The position numbers and the translations under genes were made by a program. DNA of 64,000 nucleotides from JASJAR01 sp038530285 (GTDB lineage: Bacteria > Pseudomonadota > Alphaproteobacteria > Rhodobacterales > Rhodobacteraceae): positions 1 through 64,000 of the forward strand of contig JBCBCY010000016.1 in the NCBI GenBank assembly GCA_038530285.1, written 5' to 3'. Of the stretch, positions 8,112-17,115 are shown in pieces. The stretch's first letter is position 1. The number at the start of each line of letters is the position of its first letter. The notes below the pieces were generated by a model that was not told the DNA's origin, made no database searches, and saw only the letters and a program-made list of their open reading frames with translations.

Positions 8112-9227
8112 TTAACCAATGATTGCGCGCGCATCCTGAAGGGCCAGCGGTAGCGCGCGTGCGAGATGATCAAGGTCAGCCGGGGTGCCTGCGCCGATCC
8201 GGATACAGCGGTTGCCCGGCGGCGCAAACGGCATGCGAATGAAGATCCCGCGCGCGATCAACGCGTCCTTCAGGGCGGTCGCGAAGTCCGGACCGGCGCC
8301 GCAATCCACGGTGATGAAATTGGTGGCCGACGGCAGTGGCGTCAGACCGTTCGACCCCGCAATCCAGGACAGCCGTTCGCGCGCACGCGCGGTCGAATTC
8401 ACCACATGATCCAGCCAGGCGCGGTCCTTCAGCGCCGCCAGCGCACCCACTTGCGCCACCCGGTTCATGCCGAAATGGTTGCGCACCTTGTCGAAATGAA
8501 CAAGCGTTTCGGCCGCCCCGATCGCATAGCCCACACGCGCCCCCGCTATCCCGTAAGCCTTTGAAAAGGTGCGCAAACGAATGATGCGGCGATCGGCCGT
8601 ATCCACGGGCGGCAAGGTGCGATCCGGCGCAAACTCGCCGTAGGCCTCGTCAAGCAGCAGGATCGCGTTTTCGGGCAGGTCGGCAAACGCCCGCGTCAGT
8701 GCCGTGGCCTCATGCCAGGACCCCATCGGGTTGTCCGGATTGGCCAGGTAAATCAGCTTTGCACCCGTTTCGACCGCTTTTGCGACCAAGGCGGCAGGGT
8801 TGGTTTTATCGTTTTGATACGGGACTTTGTGGATCACCCCACCATGGCCCGTGACGTGATAGTCCAGCGTCGGGTAGGTCCCGTCGGACGTTACCACAGC
8901 CTCACCCGCACCGACAAACAGCCGCACAATTACGCCCAGCAACGTATCAATGCCTGCATCCACCGCGATGTGCTCAGGCCCGACGGCGTGATATTCGGCC
9001 AAAGCGACCCGCAGATCGTGGTTTTCAGGGTCACCGTATTTCCAGATCTCGGGCGTCGCCGCCCCCATCGCCAGCACCGCTTTTGACGAGGGTCCAAAGG
9101 CGCTTTCATTGGCCCCCAACCGGGCGATAAACGCCTGATTTTGCGCGCGTTCCTGCGCCTCTGGCCCGACAAAGGGCACCGTTGCGGGCAGGGCGGCTGC
9201 AAGCGGGGTGAGGCGTGGATCGTTCAT
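8112..9227 (-). CDS. hisC: Histidinol-phosphate-aminotransferase-like PLP enzyme
   Basis: A 371-aa class I/II aminotransferase. The motifs are NPDNPMGSW, LLLDEAYGEFAPD and the Schiff-base lysine in LRTFSKAYGIAGARVGYA, followed by the phosphate-contacting arginine near GNRCIRIGAGT: the HisC-type pattern. It would transfer an amino group from glutamate to imidazole-acetol phosphate in histidine synthesis. However, HisC paralogues act on aromatic or other substrates, and no other his gene is nearby. The open frame runs on to 9413 but overlaps the promoter region of the tiny Tat-signal gene; ATG 9227 is the best start. Confidence 0.75.
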   Translation of the reverse strand: MNDPRLTPLAAALPATVPFVGPEAQERAQNQAFIARLGANESAFGPSSKAVLAMGAATPEIWKYGDPENHDLRVALAEYHAVGPEHIAVDAGIDTLLGVIVRLFVGAGEAVVTSDGTYPTLDYHVTGHGGVIHKVPYQNDKTNPAALVAKAVETGAKLIYLANPDNPMGSWHEATALTRAFADLPENAILLLDEAYGEFAPDRTLPPVDTADRRIIRLRTFSKAYGIAGARVGYAIGAAETLVHFDKVRNHFGMNRVAQVGALAALKDRAWLDHVVNSTARARERLSWIAGSNGLTPLPSATNFITVDCGAGPDFATALKDALIARGIFIRMPFAPPGNRCIRIGAGTPADLDHLARALPLALQDARAIIG

Positions 9228-9324
9228 AAGAAAACCTATGCGAAACAGGGGTTTAAGTGCAAGAGGGTTGCGGCGTGCTCCCAGCGTCCATATTTGAGAG
9301 CTATTCGCAAAAAGGGGCGCGCCC

Positions 9325-9486
9325 ATGCCAAAACTGAACCGAAGGACCTTTCTGGCAAGTGCCGCAGCGGCCGGATCGTTGCGCACCCTGCCGATCGTGT
9401 CAAAACCGCCCACGAAGCGGATTTTGACCCTCGTCTACGACAAATCGCTGGGCATGATGCGCGCGATTGACCGGGTCGTGCCCTAG
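9325..9486 (+). CDS. Tiny protein with twin-arginine-type leader
   Basis: A 53-aa frame with AAGGGG seven bases before ATG. It begins MPKLNRRTFLASAAAAGSLR, a textbook Tat motif (RRTFLAS) with an Ala-rich h-region, followed by only about 30 residues including KRILTLVYDKSLGMMRAIDR. No cofactor-binding domain follows, so either the leader itself or the short tail is functional, or this is a remnant of a longer secreted protein. It sits between divergent hisC and convergent valS, ending 11 bases before the valS stop. Confidence 0.55.
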   Translation: MPKLNRRTFLASAAAAGSLRTLPIVSKPPTKRILTLVYDKSLGMMRAIDRVVP

Positions 9487-9496
9487 CGGGTTTGCC

Positions 9497-12400
9497 CTAG
9501 TCCAGCTCGGCCAGTCGGGCGACGGCGGCCTCCAGCCGGGTGAGTTCTTCGCGCCGGGCGCGGGCGTTGTCCTCGGTTTCCTCGATCACCTCAGCGCTGG
9601 CGTTTTCGCGGAATTTGGGGTTTTTCAACCGGCCTTCCAAACCGCCGACCTCCTTGATCAGCTTGCCAACGGTCTTTTCCAGCCGCGCTTTTTCGGCCGC
9701 CACATCGATCAGACCTTCCAAGGGCAGGGCGAAAGTGCCCCCCTCGACGGCAATTGCAGCGGCGCCCTTAGGCAGGGAATCCAAGATTTCTGCTTGAATA
9801 GCGACCCGCGCAAGACGCTGAATCAATTCCCGATTTCTGGCTAGGATATCTAGCTTTCTAAGTTGCTCGGGCCCGCTTTCATTGCCTAGATCGTGCAACA
9901 AGTCTGCTTCCGTTGTATGGGGTACGTTCATTTCGCCTCGAACACTACGGATTTTCTCAATCAGTTCACGCACCCAGTTCAACTCAGCCACTGCGGCATC
10001 GTCGATCAACTCGGCCCCATAGGTCGGCCAATCGGCGTGCACGCAAGGTTTTTCGCGCGCGGGCGCCGACAGCCCCCAGAGTTCCTCGGTGATAAACGGC
10101 ATGATCGGATGCAGCATGATCAGCATCTGATCCAGCGCCCAGGCCATGGTCTGGCGGGTTTCACCGGCCGCATCCGTCTGCATCAGCGGTTTTGAAAACT
10201 CCAGGTACCAATCGCAATAGGTATAGGTGAAGGCGTAAAGCGTGTTGGCCGCATCGTTGAACCGGTAGGCGGTCAAGGCCTCGTCCAGCGCGATCCGCGT
10301 CTTGGCCACCTCGCCGATGATCCATTTGTTGACGCTGTGCGTGGCGGCATCGGGCGTGCGGGTGGTCACATCGAAAACGCCGTTCATCTCGGCGAAACGA
10401 CTTGCGTTCCAGAGTTTCGTCGTGAAGTTCCGGTAGCCCTGGATGCGCCCCGTCGACAGCTTCAGGTCGCGGCCCATCGCGGCCATGGCCGTCAGGGTGA
10501 AGCGGACGGCATCGGCGCCGAACTCATCGACCAGGTCGAGGGGGTCTAGGACATTGCCGAGCGATTTCGACATCTTCTTGCCCTTCTCGTCGCGCACCAG
10601 CGCGTGGACATAGACGGTGTCAAAGGGCCGCTCGCCGACGACGGCGTATTGCATCATCATCATCCGGGCGACCCAGAAGAAGATGATGTCGAAGCCGGTG
10701 ATCAGAACGGACGTGGGGAAGTATTTTTTCAGCGCCTCTGTTTCCTCGGGCCAGCCCAGCGTGCCAATGGGCCAGAGGCCCGACGAGAACCAGGTGTCTA
10801 GGACGTCGGGGTCTCGCAATAGCGGAGTCGCACGGTCTAAGTTTTTTAGATCTTCGTAGTAAGTTCTCAGCTCTTCGAGGCTTTCGATTGCAGTAAACTC
10901 TCCTTCGGGATCTCGGTAGTATTCTCGCGCTAGCTTGACCGCTTCCTGCCAACTTGGCGCACAGAATTCAGCGCGACTGCCACCAAAGGGTCCGCCCTCG
11001 CGTCTGTGTTTTGCGTCAAGTTCCCTCGTTCTTTCTGTGGTTGCAATGCGCGAAGTGACCGGTGGCCCATACCAAACCGGAATCTGGTGTCCCCACCAAA
11101 GCTGGCGCGAGATGCACCAGGGTTCGATATTCTCCAGCCAGTTGAAATACACCTTCTTGTGTTGTTCCGGCAGGATCTGGGTGGTGCCATCGCGCACAGC
11201 GTCTAACGCCGGGCCGACGATTTTGTCGGTGTCCACGAACCATTGGTCGGTCAGCATCGGCTCGATCACGACCTTGGACCGGTCGCCGTAAGGCGCCACG
11301 ATCTTCTTGGCCTCAACCAGCGGGGCAGGGGCATCGGGGTCGTCGTCTTCGCCCAGCTTGCGACCCAAGCGGGTATCGCCCGCCGTGGTCATCACCGCCA
11401 GGCCTTCAGATGTGATCTGGTCGATGACCAATTTGCGCGCCTCAAACCGGTCAAGACCCCGCAGGTCATCGGGCACCAGGTTGACCGCGTCGGCTTCCGC
11501 CTCGCTCAAGGTCCGCTCACCCTTGGCCACGGCCATCGCGGTCGCGGCCATCTCGGCATAGGGCGCGCCGTCACCGCGCATCGCTCCCTTTGTGTCCATC
11601 AGCCGGTACATCGGAATGCCGCCCCGCTTGGCGACTTCATAATCGTTGAAATCATGGGCGCCGGTGATCTTCACCGCGCCTGAGCCAAACTCCGGGTCCG
11701 GGTAGGGGTCGGTGATGATCGGGATCAGGCGGCGGTGTTCCTTGGGCCCCACCGGGATCTCACAAAGCTTGCCGACGATGGGCGCATAGCGCGCGTCATC
11801 CACATGGACGGCGACCGCCCCATCACCCAGCATGGTTTCAGGCCGCGTCGTGGCGATGGAGATATAATCGCGCGTCTCGCGCAGGGTGACCGTCCCGTCC
11901 TCGTCCTTTTCGACGTATTCATAGGTGACGCCACCCGCGAGCGGGTATTTGAAGTGCCACATGTGACCGTCAACCTCGATATTCTCGACCTCAAGATCGG
12001 AAATCGCGGTTTCGAAATGCGGGTCCCAGTTCACAAGCCGCTTGCCGCGGTAAATGAGCCCCTTGTCGTACATATCGACAAAGACGCGGATCACCGCATC
12101 GTGGAAGTTCTGCCCCCCCGGTGTGTCGCCCGGATCACCCGGCGCCCCGGCCATGGTGAAGGCCTCGCGCGCCCAGTCGCACGACGCGCCCAACCGTTCC
12201 AACTGGCTGCGAATATTGCCGCGCGATTTGACCTTCTGCTCCCACATCTTGCCCAGAAAGGCCTCGCGCCCCATCTCAGCACGCGTCGGCCCGCCGTCCT
12301 TGGCCAATTCGCGTTCCACGACCATCTGCGTGGCGATCCCAGCGTGATCCGTGCCCGGCTGCCACAGCGTGTCGAACCCGCGCATCCGGTGCCAGCGCAC

Positions 12401-12598
12401 CAGAATGTCCTGCAACGTGTTGTTGAACGCATGGCCCATGTGCAGCGCCCCGGTCACATTGGGCGGCGGAATGCAGATGGTGAAGCTTTCGGCCCCGGGC
12501 TTGGCATTGGCGCTCGCGGCAAAGGCGCCCGCCTCGACCCAGGCGGTATAAAGGCGCTCTTCGGCCTCGGTTGCGTTGAAGGTTTTGTCTAGGGCCAT
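9497..12598 (-). CDS. valS: Valyl-tRNA synthetase
   Basis: A 1033-aa class Ia aminoacyl-tRNA synthetase that charges tRNA-Val and edits mischarged threonine. The HIGH-type motif (PPNVTGALHMGHAF) lies near residue 50, KMSKSLGN near 675, and DVLDTWFSSGLWP is the Rossmann-fold signature. The C-terminal coiled coil (about residues 960-1033) ends LEAAVARLAELD. Two internal stretches, roughly 9775-9970 and 10797-11065, use quite different codons (AGA, CTA, TTA, GGA) and are about 48-52% GC against about 72% in the flanks. The second encodes an unusually long insert between WYGP and the DVLDTWFSS block. The reading frame remains intact throughout. Confidence 0.97.
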   Translation of the reverse strand: MALDKTFNATEAEERLYTAWVEAGAFAASANAKPGAESFTICIPPPNVTGALHMGHAFNNTLQDILVRWHRMRGFDTLWQPGTDHAGIATQMVVERELAKDGGPTRAEMGREAFLGKMWEQKVKSRGNIRSQLERLGASCDWAREAFTMAGAPGDPGDTPGGQNFHDAVIRVFVDMYDKGLIYRGKRLVNWDPHFETAISDLEVENIEVDGHMWHFKYPLAGGVTYEYVEKDEDGTVTLRETRDYISIATTRPETMLGDGAVAVHVDDARYAPIVGKLCEIPVGPKEHRRLIPIITDPYPDPEFGSGAVKITGAHDFNDYEVAKRGGIPMYRLMDTKGAMRGDGAPYAEMAATAMAVAKGERTLSEAEADAVNLVPDDLRGLDRFEARKLVIDQITSEGLAVMTTAGDTRLGRKLGEDDDPDAPAPLVEAKKIVAPYGDRSKVVIEPMLTDQWFVDTDKIVGPALDAVRDGTTQILPEQHKKVYFNWLENIEPWCISRQLWWGHQIPVWYGPPVTSRIATTERTRELDAKHRREGGPFGGSRAEFCAPSWQEAVKLAREYYRDPEGEFTAIESLEELRTYYEDLKNLDRATPLLRDPDVLDTWFSSGLWPIGTLGWPEETEALKKYFPTSVLITGFDIIFFWVARMMMMQYAVVGERPFDTVYVHALVRDEKGKKMSKSLGNVLDPLDLVDEFGADAVRFTLTAMAAMGRDLKLSTGRIQGYRNFTTKLWNASRFAEMNGVFDVTTRTPDAATHSVNKWIIGEVAKTRIALDEALTAYRFNDAANTLYAFTYTYCDWYLEFSKPLMQTDAAGETRQTMAWALDQMLIMLHPIMPFITEELWGLSAPAREKPCVHADWPTYGAELIDDAAVAELNWVRELIEKIRSVRGEMNVPHTTEADLLHDLGNESGPEQLRKLDILARNRELIQRLARVAIQAEILDSLPKGAAAIAVEGGTFALPLEGLIDVAAEKARLEKTVGKLIKEVGGLEGRLKNPKFRENASAEVIEETEDNARARREELTRLEAAVARLAELD

Positions 12599-12826
12599 GG
12601 GCTTTGTCCTGCTGATCGCCCGGGCGGTCTAGCGGGTTCGCGGGCCAAGGAAAACCCGCCAATCGGGGATGAAGTGGCGCAGGCGGCATCAGCGTTCACA
12701 CAATGGTCACAAAAGGGTCGGATCCATCGGGAAAGCTGGACAGACCCTGATTGGAGCGTAGGCTTTCGCGATGACCCATATGTGCGCCATCAGTCCAAAG
12801 AACAGACCCCGTCCAGGCGGCCTGCG

Positions 12827-14059
12827 ATGAACGCGGCCGGGCTCATGCGTCTGTTGCGCTGGTATTGGCGCCAGGAGCGGACCCACCGCGCCCCCCGGCG
12901 TGGGCCGATGGACCATGTCGTGATCTTTGATGGCACCCTGTCAACGCTTATTCCCGGGTGCGAAACGAACGCCGGGCTGACTTACAAGCTTCTGGCAGGC
13001 CAGGTCGGGGCGGGAAAGATGACCGTCTACTATGAAGCGGGCGTGCAATGGCCCGATTGGCGGCACACCATGGATGTGATCGAAGGCAAGGGCATCAACC
13101 GGATGATCCGGCGCGCCTACGGGGTACTGGCCACTCGGTATCGGCCAGGCGATCGGATTTTTCTGCTGGGCTATTCGCGCGGGGCCTACGGGGTCCGGTC
13201 GCTGGCCGGCGTGATCGACCGGGTGGGGCTATTGCGCCGCGAGCACGCCACCCAGCGGATGATCGACGCGGCTTATCGGCACTATCAGCTGACCCCCGAT
13301 GGGCCTTACGCGGCGGAGTTTGCCGAGCGCTACTGCCACCTGAATGTGCCCATTGAGATGGTGGGCGTCTGGGACACCGTCAAAGCACTCGGGCTGCGGT
13401 TCCCGCTGTTGTGGCGGCTGACCGAAGGGGGCCATGCCTTTCACAACCATGCGCTTGGCCCGTCGGTGCTGCACGGGTTCCACGCGCTGGCATTGGATGA
13501 ACGCCGCGATGCCTTCCAACCTGTCTTGTGGGACACGCCCGACGATCACCCCGGCCGGGTCGAACAGGTCTGGTTTCGGGGCGCCCACGGCGATGTGGGC
13601 GGGCAATTGGCCGGGTTCTTTGAGGCGCGCGCGCTGTCGAATATCCCGCTTGTGTGGATGCTCAGCCGCGCCGAAGCGCTGGGGCTGGACCTGCCAGCCG
13701 GCTGGCGCGACCGGTTTGCCACGAACCCCGGCGCGCCGGCCTCGGGGATGAACCGCCGCTGGGGCAAGCTGTTCTTGCTGCGCTCGCGCAGGCGCCCGGG
13801 CCGTGATGGGTCAGAACGGCTGCACCCCACAGCGGCGTCCCATGTGGCGGCCGCCCGCCTGCCGATCTACCTCGACCCGCTGGCGCGCGAAGGTGCGGCC
13901 ACGGCCTATCCTAGCTCTGCGCTCAAACGCTCGACCCTGCCGATTGAAAAGGACGCAGGCCCCAAAAAGCGCCGGCGCGGGAAGGCGCTTCCGCCCCCTC
14001 AGGCCACGTTTTCCAACGCCAACGCCAACGCCAACTCGGGCGCCAGCCCCAAGGCGTGA
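12827..14059 (+). CDS. DUF2235 alpha/beta-hydrolase-like protein
   Basis: A 410-aa protein with a DUF2235 signature: HVVIFDGTLS near residue 28, then ILLGYSRGAYGVRSLAG-type nucleophile elbow (GYSRGA, Ser about residue 118), GVWDTVKALG and WFRGAHGDVGG. The family overlaps with Tle1-type phospholipase effectors of type VI secretion, but roseobacter genomes carry many chromosomal copies without a T6SS, and no vgrG/hcp or immunity gene is here. The C-terminal 40 residues are low-complexity. The ATG at 12827 is preceded by AGGCGG; the frame is open further upstream. The 3' end overlaps convergent metF by 61 bases. Confidence 0.75.
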   Translation: MNAAGLMRLLRWYWRQERTHRAPRRGPMDHVVIFDGTLSTLIPGCETNAGLTYKLLAGQVGAGKMTVYYEAGVQWPDWRHTMDVIEGKGINRMIRRAYGVLATRYRPGDRIFLLGYSRGAYGVRSLAGVIDRVGLLRREHATQRMIDAAYRHYQLTPDGPYAAEFAERYCHLNVPIEMVGVWDTVKALGLRFPLLWRLTEGGHAFHNHALGPSVLHGFHALALDERRDAFQPVLWDTPDDHPGRVEQVWFRGAHGDVGGQLAGFFEARALSNIPLVWMLSRAEALGLDLPAGWRDRFATNPGAPASGMNRRWGKLFLLRSRRRPGRDGSERLHPTAASHVAAARLPIYLDPLAREGAATAYPSSALKRSTLPIEKDAGPKKRRRGKALPPPQATFSNANANANSGASPKA

Positions 14060-14883
14060 ATGACATCGCGGGTCATTTCGGGCCGGTTCAGGGTGTAAAA
14101 ATGCAAATGCTCCACCCCGCCTGTGATCAACCGGTCGCAAAGCTCGGTGCAATGGGCGGTGGCATAAAGCTGCGCGCGCCCGTCGCGCCCGGCACGGTCA
14201 AAATCCTTGGCCAAGCCGTTTGGCACCGCCAGCCCGCACCGCGTTGCAAAGCCCTGAACGCCTGACCAGGATTGAATGGGCAAAATGCCCGGGATGATCG
14301 GCACGTCTATCCCCGCGGCCACACAGGCATCGCGGAACCGAAAGAACGTCTCGGCCTCAAAGAAAAACTGGGTGATCGCCGACGCCGCGCCCGCATCCAC
14401 CTTGCGCTTCAGCCAATCGACATCCGCGCCCGCGCCGCGCGCGTCAGGATGCGGGTCAGGGTAGGCGCCCACATGGATGTTGAAATCACCCGTCTCAGCC
14501 AGCGCGCGGGTCAACTCCTCGGATGAGGCAAAGCCGTCGTCATGGGCTGTAAAGCCATCCGCGCCCTTTGGCGGGTCCCCGCGCAGCGCCACAATGTCGG
14601 TGACACCGGCCGCGCGGTATCGGTCCGCCACAGCGAGCGTTTCGGCGCGCGTGGCGCCCACGCAGGTCAGATGGGCCGCCACCGGCACGCCCCAACCCGA
14701 TTGGATAGTCTCGACCGCCTCATGGGTCAGATCGCGCGTGGTCCCGCCCGCACCGTACGTCACCGACACGAACTTCGGCCCCAAAGGTGCCAGCACCCGC
14801 ATCGTGTCCCAAAGTTTGAACGACGCCTCCAAGGACTTGGGCGGAAAGAATTCGCAGGAGAACGTCGGGCGATCTTGGGACAT
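13999..14883 (-). CDS. metF: 5,10-methylenetetrahydrofolate reductase
   Basis: A 294-aa FAD-dependent TIM-barrel enzyme reducing methylene-THF to methyl-THF for methionine synthesis. CEFFPPKS at the N-terminus carries the catalytic Glu, followed by SVTYGAGGTTRD, VALRGDPP and AITQFFFE, all family signatures. The last residues (ELALALALENVA) come from a GTTGGC triplet run and lie inside the 61-base antisense overlap with the DUF2235 gene. It is divergent from the LysR gene at 14980, which is therefore a likely MetR-type activator. Confidence 0.96.
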   Translation of the reverse strand: MSQDRPTFSCEFFPPKSLEASFKLWDTMRVLAPLGPKFVSVTYGAGGTTRDLTHEAVETIQSGWGVPVAAHLTCVGATRAETLAVADRYRAAGVTDIVALRGDPPKGADGFTAHDDGFASSEELTRALAETGDFNIHVGAYPDPHPDARGAGADVDWLKRKVDAGAASAITQFFFEAETFFRFRDACVAAGIDVPIIPGILPIQSWSGVQGFATRCGLAVPNGLAKDFDRAGRDGRAQLYATAHCTELCDRLITGGVEHLHFYTLNRPEMTRDVIHALGLAPELALALALENVA

Positions 14884-14933
14884 GGCGTGGAAGGCTCCGG
14901 GCTGGGTGAGGCCTTGTCACACGGCGGCTGACA

Positions 14934-14946
14934 TGAAACAAACTCA
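14934..14946. promoter_or_regulatory. Candidate MetR-type operator
   Basis: TGAAACAAACTCA matches the MetR consensus TGAA-N5-TTCA with one mismatch. It sits in the 96-base divergent region between metF and the LysR gene, where a MetR box is expected. The evidence is match and position only. Confidence 0.4.
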
Positions 14947-14979
14947 TAATCCTCAACATAATTATCAAAAGCGCCTCAT

Positions 14980-15897
14980 ATGCATATCGAATTCCGGCAT
15001 CTTCGCACCATCAAGGCCATCCATGACGCAGGCGGGCTGGCGCGGGCAGCCGATGTGCTGAACATCACCCAATCGGCGCTGTCCCATCAGATCAAGGGGC
15101 TTGAAGACCAGGCGGGGGTGGAACTTTTTGTCCGCCGCACCAAGCCCTTGCGGCTGTCTGCGGCCGGTCACCGGCTGTTGCGCGCGGCCGAACGGATCCT
15201 GCCCGAGGTTGCCGCGCTGGAAGACGAATTTGCCGGTCTGCGCGCGGGCAAGTCCGGGCGGCTTCATATCGCCATCGAATGCCACGCCTGTTTTGAATGG
15301 CTCTTTCCGGTCTTGGAAGACTTCCGCAAGGCCTGGCCCGACGTCGATGTCGACATTCGCCCCGGGCTGGCCTTCGACGCCCTGCCAGCTTTGGCGCGCG
15401 AAGACGTGGATGTGGTGATCTCGTCTGATCCCGAAGACCTGCCCGGCATCACCTTTGCGCCGCTGTTTGACTATGAACCGGTCTTCGTGGCCGCCTCGTC
15501 GCATCCCCTGGCGGCCAAGCCATACGTTGTGGCGGATGATTTTCGCGGTGAACAGCTGATCACCTATCCGGTGGACCGCGCCCGGCTGGATGTCTTCACC
15601 GAGCTTTTGATCCCCGCCAAGGTCGAACCGAAATCGATCCGCCAGGTGGAACTGACCGCCGTGATCTTGTTGCTGGTGGCCTCCAACCGGGGCGTGGCCG
15701 TCCTGCCCGACTGGGTGGTGCGCGAGGTGCGCACCTCGACCGATTACGTGACCCGGCCCCTGACCGAGACCGGTGTGACCAAACGGCTTTATGCCGCCAC
15801 CCGCAGTATCGACGGCGATCTGCCTTACATGGCCCATATGCTGCGGTTGGGCCGCACCATCCCGGTCACCTTGCAAAAACAGGCCGCCCCCGCCTGA
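14980..15897 (+). CDS. metR: LysR-type regulator, MetR-like
   Basis: A 305-aa LysR protein: N-terminal winged HTH (MHIEFRHLRTIKAIHDAGGLARAADVLNITQSALSHQIKGLE, residues 1-42) and a C-terminal effector domain (about 88-295). QSALSHQIKGLEDQAGVELFVR matches the MetR subgroup, which senses homocysteine and activates met genes. Divergent placement from metF, with a near-consensus TGAA-N5-TTCA site between, supports the name. An intergenic repeat follows directly after the stop. Confidence 0.8.
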   Translation: MHIEFRHLRTIKAIHDAGGLARAADVLNITQSALSHQIKGLEDQAGVELFVRRTKPLRLSAAGHRLLRAAERILPEVAALEDEFAGLRAGKSGRLHIAIECHACFEWLFPVLEDFRKAWPDVDVDIRPGLAFDALPALAREDVDVVISSDPEDLPGITFAPLFDYEPVFVAASSHPLAAKPYVVADDFRGEQLITYPVDRARLDVFTELLIPAKVEPKSIRQVELTAVILLLVASNRGVAVLPDWVVREVRTSTDYVTRPLTETGVTKRLYAATRSIDGDLPYMAHMLRLGRTIPVTLQKQAAPA

Positions 15898-15926
15898 GCA
15901 GACCTCGCCTGAGCCGACCCGTTTTT

Positions 15927-15978
15927 CCTCTTGCCAAAAATACCTCGGGGGAGCGCGCAGCGCGGGGGCAGAGCCCCC
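15927..15978. repeat. Dispersed Rhodobacteraceae hairpin repeat, copy 1
   Basis: Core CCTCTTGCCAAAAATACCTC followed by G-run, a GCGCGCAGCGC spacer and a GGGGGCAGAGCCCCC hairpin. Near-identical copies occur at 26589-26640 (inverted), 47141-47190 and 53993-54048. It lies between convergent-to-tandem genes and can fold as a terminator-like stem. Confidence 0.8.
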
Positions 15979-16054
15979 AACCCGTGCACCACACCCCCTT
16001 GGCATCGGCGCCACATGGGACTAAGCCCGCCCGGGCCAACAAGGAATGGGTGCG

Positions 16055-16843
16055 ATGCAGGGCAGTGCAAACCTCAACATCATGATGAAGGCCGCGCGCA
16101 AGGCCGCCTACGGGCTGTCGAAGGACTTCCGCGAGGTGGAAAACCTGCAGGTGACGTCGAAGTCGGCGGGTGATTTTGTCACCCGGGCCGATATCCGCGC
16201 CGAAGAGGTGATCCGCGAAGCCCTGATGGAAGCGCGTCCCAACTACGGCTGGCTGGGCGAGGAAAGCGAGCCCGTCGAAGGCAAGGACCCGACCCGCCGC
16301 TGGATCGTCGACCCGCTGGACGGGACCACCAACTTCCTGCACGGGCTGCCCCATTGGGCGGTGTCGATCGCCCTGGAACACAAAGGCGAAATTGTCGCCG
16401 GCGTGGTCTATGACCCCTCGAAAGATGAGATGTTCGTGGCCGAGAAAGGCCAGGGCGCCTGGATGAACGACCGCCGCACGCGGGTCTCTGATCGTTCGCG
16501 CCTGATCGAGACGGTCTTTGCCACCGGCCTGCCGTTTGCGGGCCATGCCGATTTGCCCGCCGTCCTGCAGGATCTCGCGCGCCTGTTGCCCCAGACCGCA
16601 GGCGTGCGCCGCTACGGGGCGGCGTCCCTCGATCTGGCCTATGTCGCCGCTGGTCGCTACGACGGGTACTGGGAACGCACGCTTCACCCCTGGGACAAGG
16701 CCGCCGGGGTGATCATCGCGCGTGAAGCGGGCGGATTGGTCGAAGGCATCACGGTGGGCGAAGACCCCGCCGCCCATGGCGGGGTGATCGCAGCCAATGC
16801 AGAGGTCTTCAACACCTTCGCAGCGATCATCCGCTCAGCTTAA
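16055..16843 (+). CDS. suhB: Inositol-monophosphatase family phosphatase
   Basis: A 262-aa Mg-dependent, Li-sensitive phosphatase. The metal-binding signatures are WIVDPLDGTTNFLHGLPHWAV near residue 87, GEES upstream, and WDKAAGVIIAREAGG near the C-terminus. Substrates in the family include myo-inositol-1-phosphate and related sugar phosphates; E. coli SuhB also acts in rRNA antitermination. ATG at 16055 is preferred over ATG 16046 because AAGGA ends immediately before the latter but nine bases before the former. Confidence 0.9.
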   Translation: MQGSANLNIMMKAARKAAYGLSKDFREVENLQVTSKSAGDFVTRADIRAEEVIREALMEARPNYGWLGEESEPVEGKDPTRRWIVDPLDGTTNFLHGLPHWAVSIALEHKGEIVAGVVYDPSKDEMFVAEKGQGAWMNDRRTRVSDRSRLIETVFATGLPFAGHADLPAVLQDLARLLPQTAGVRRYGAASLDLAYVAAGRYDGYWERTLHPWDKAAGVIIAREAGGLVEGITVGEDPAAHGGVIAANAEVFNTFAAIIRSA

Positions 16844-16963
16844 ACTTTTAGGCATCGGAGCCACAGTTTCGCCCGAATCGACGCGCAGATTTGGCCCATG
16901 TCTGCCAATGCTGCCCCAAACCCCGCCCCCTCGCCGGATCGCCGCCAAGTTCGGCGCATCCCC

Positions 16964-17104
16964 ATGCCCATATCCTTTACCGCGGCTTTAGGTGCCGCCG
17001 GTCTCGGCCTTCTTCTGGCCGCAGGATCGGTCAATGATGTCTCGGATCTGTCCGATGCCATGGGTGTCCCGATCGAGACTTTGGCACTGCCCGCCCAGGG
17101 CTAG
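16964..17104 (+). CDS. Possible small exported peptide
   Basis: A 46-aa frame beginning MPISFTAALGAAGLGLLLAAGS, a plausible signal/anchor helix, with an acidic tail DVSDLSDAMGVPIETLALP. It has a weak Shine-Dalgarno. It ends 11 bases before the convergent GFA-family gene. Composition is coding-like but no homology is recognised; it could be spurious. Confidence 0.3.
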   Translation: MPISFTAALGAAGLGLLLAAGSVNDVSDLSDAMGVPIETLALPAQG

Positions 17105-17115
17105 ACCGCCAGGCG

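Noticed and set aside
11735..12592. 285-codon plus-strand frame
   Set aside because: Mirror frame of valS, which carries all synthetase motifs; composition is typical of GC-rich antisense shadows.
12827..14059. Type VI secretion effector
   Set aside because: DUF2235 resembles Tle1 lipases, but there is no vgrG, hcp, adaptor or immunity gene nearby and such stand-alone genes are common in this family.
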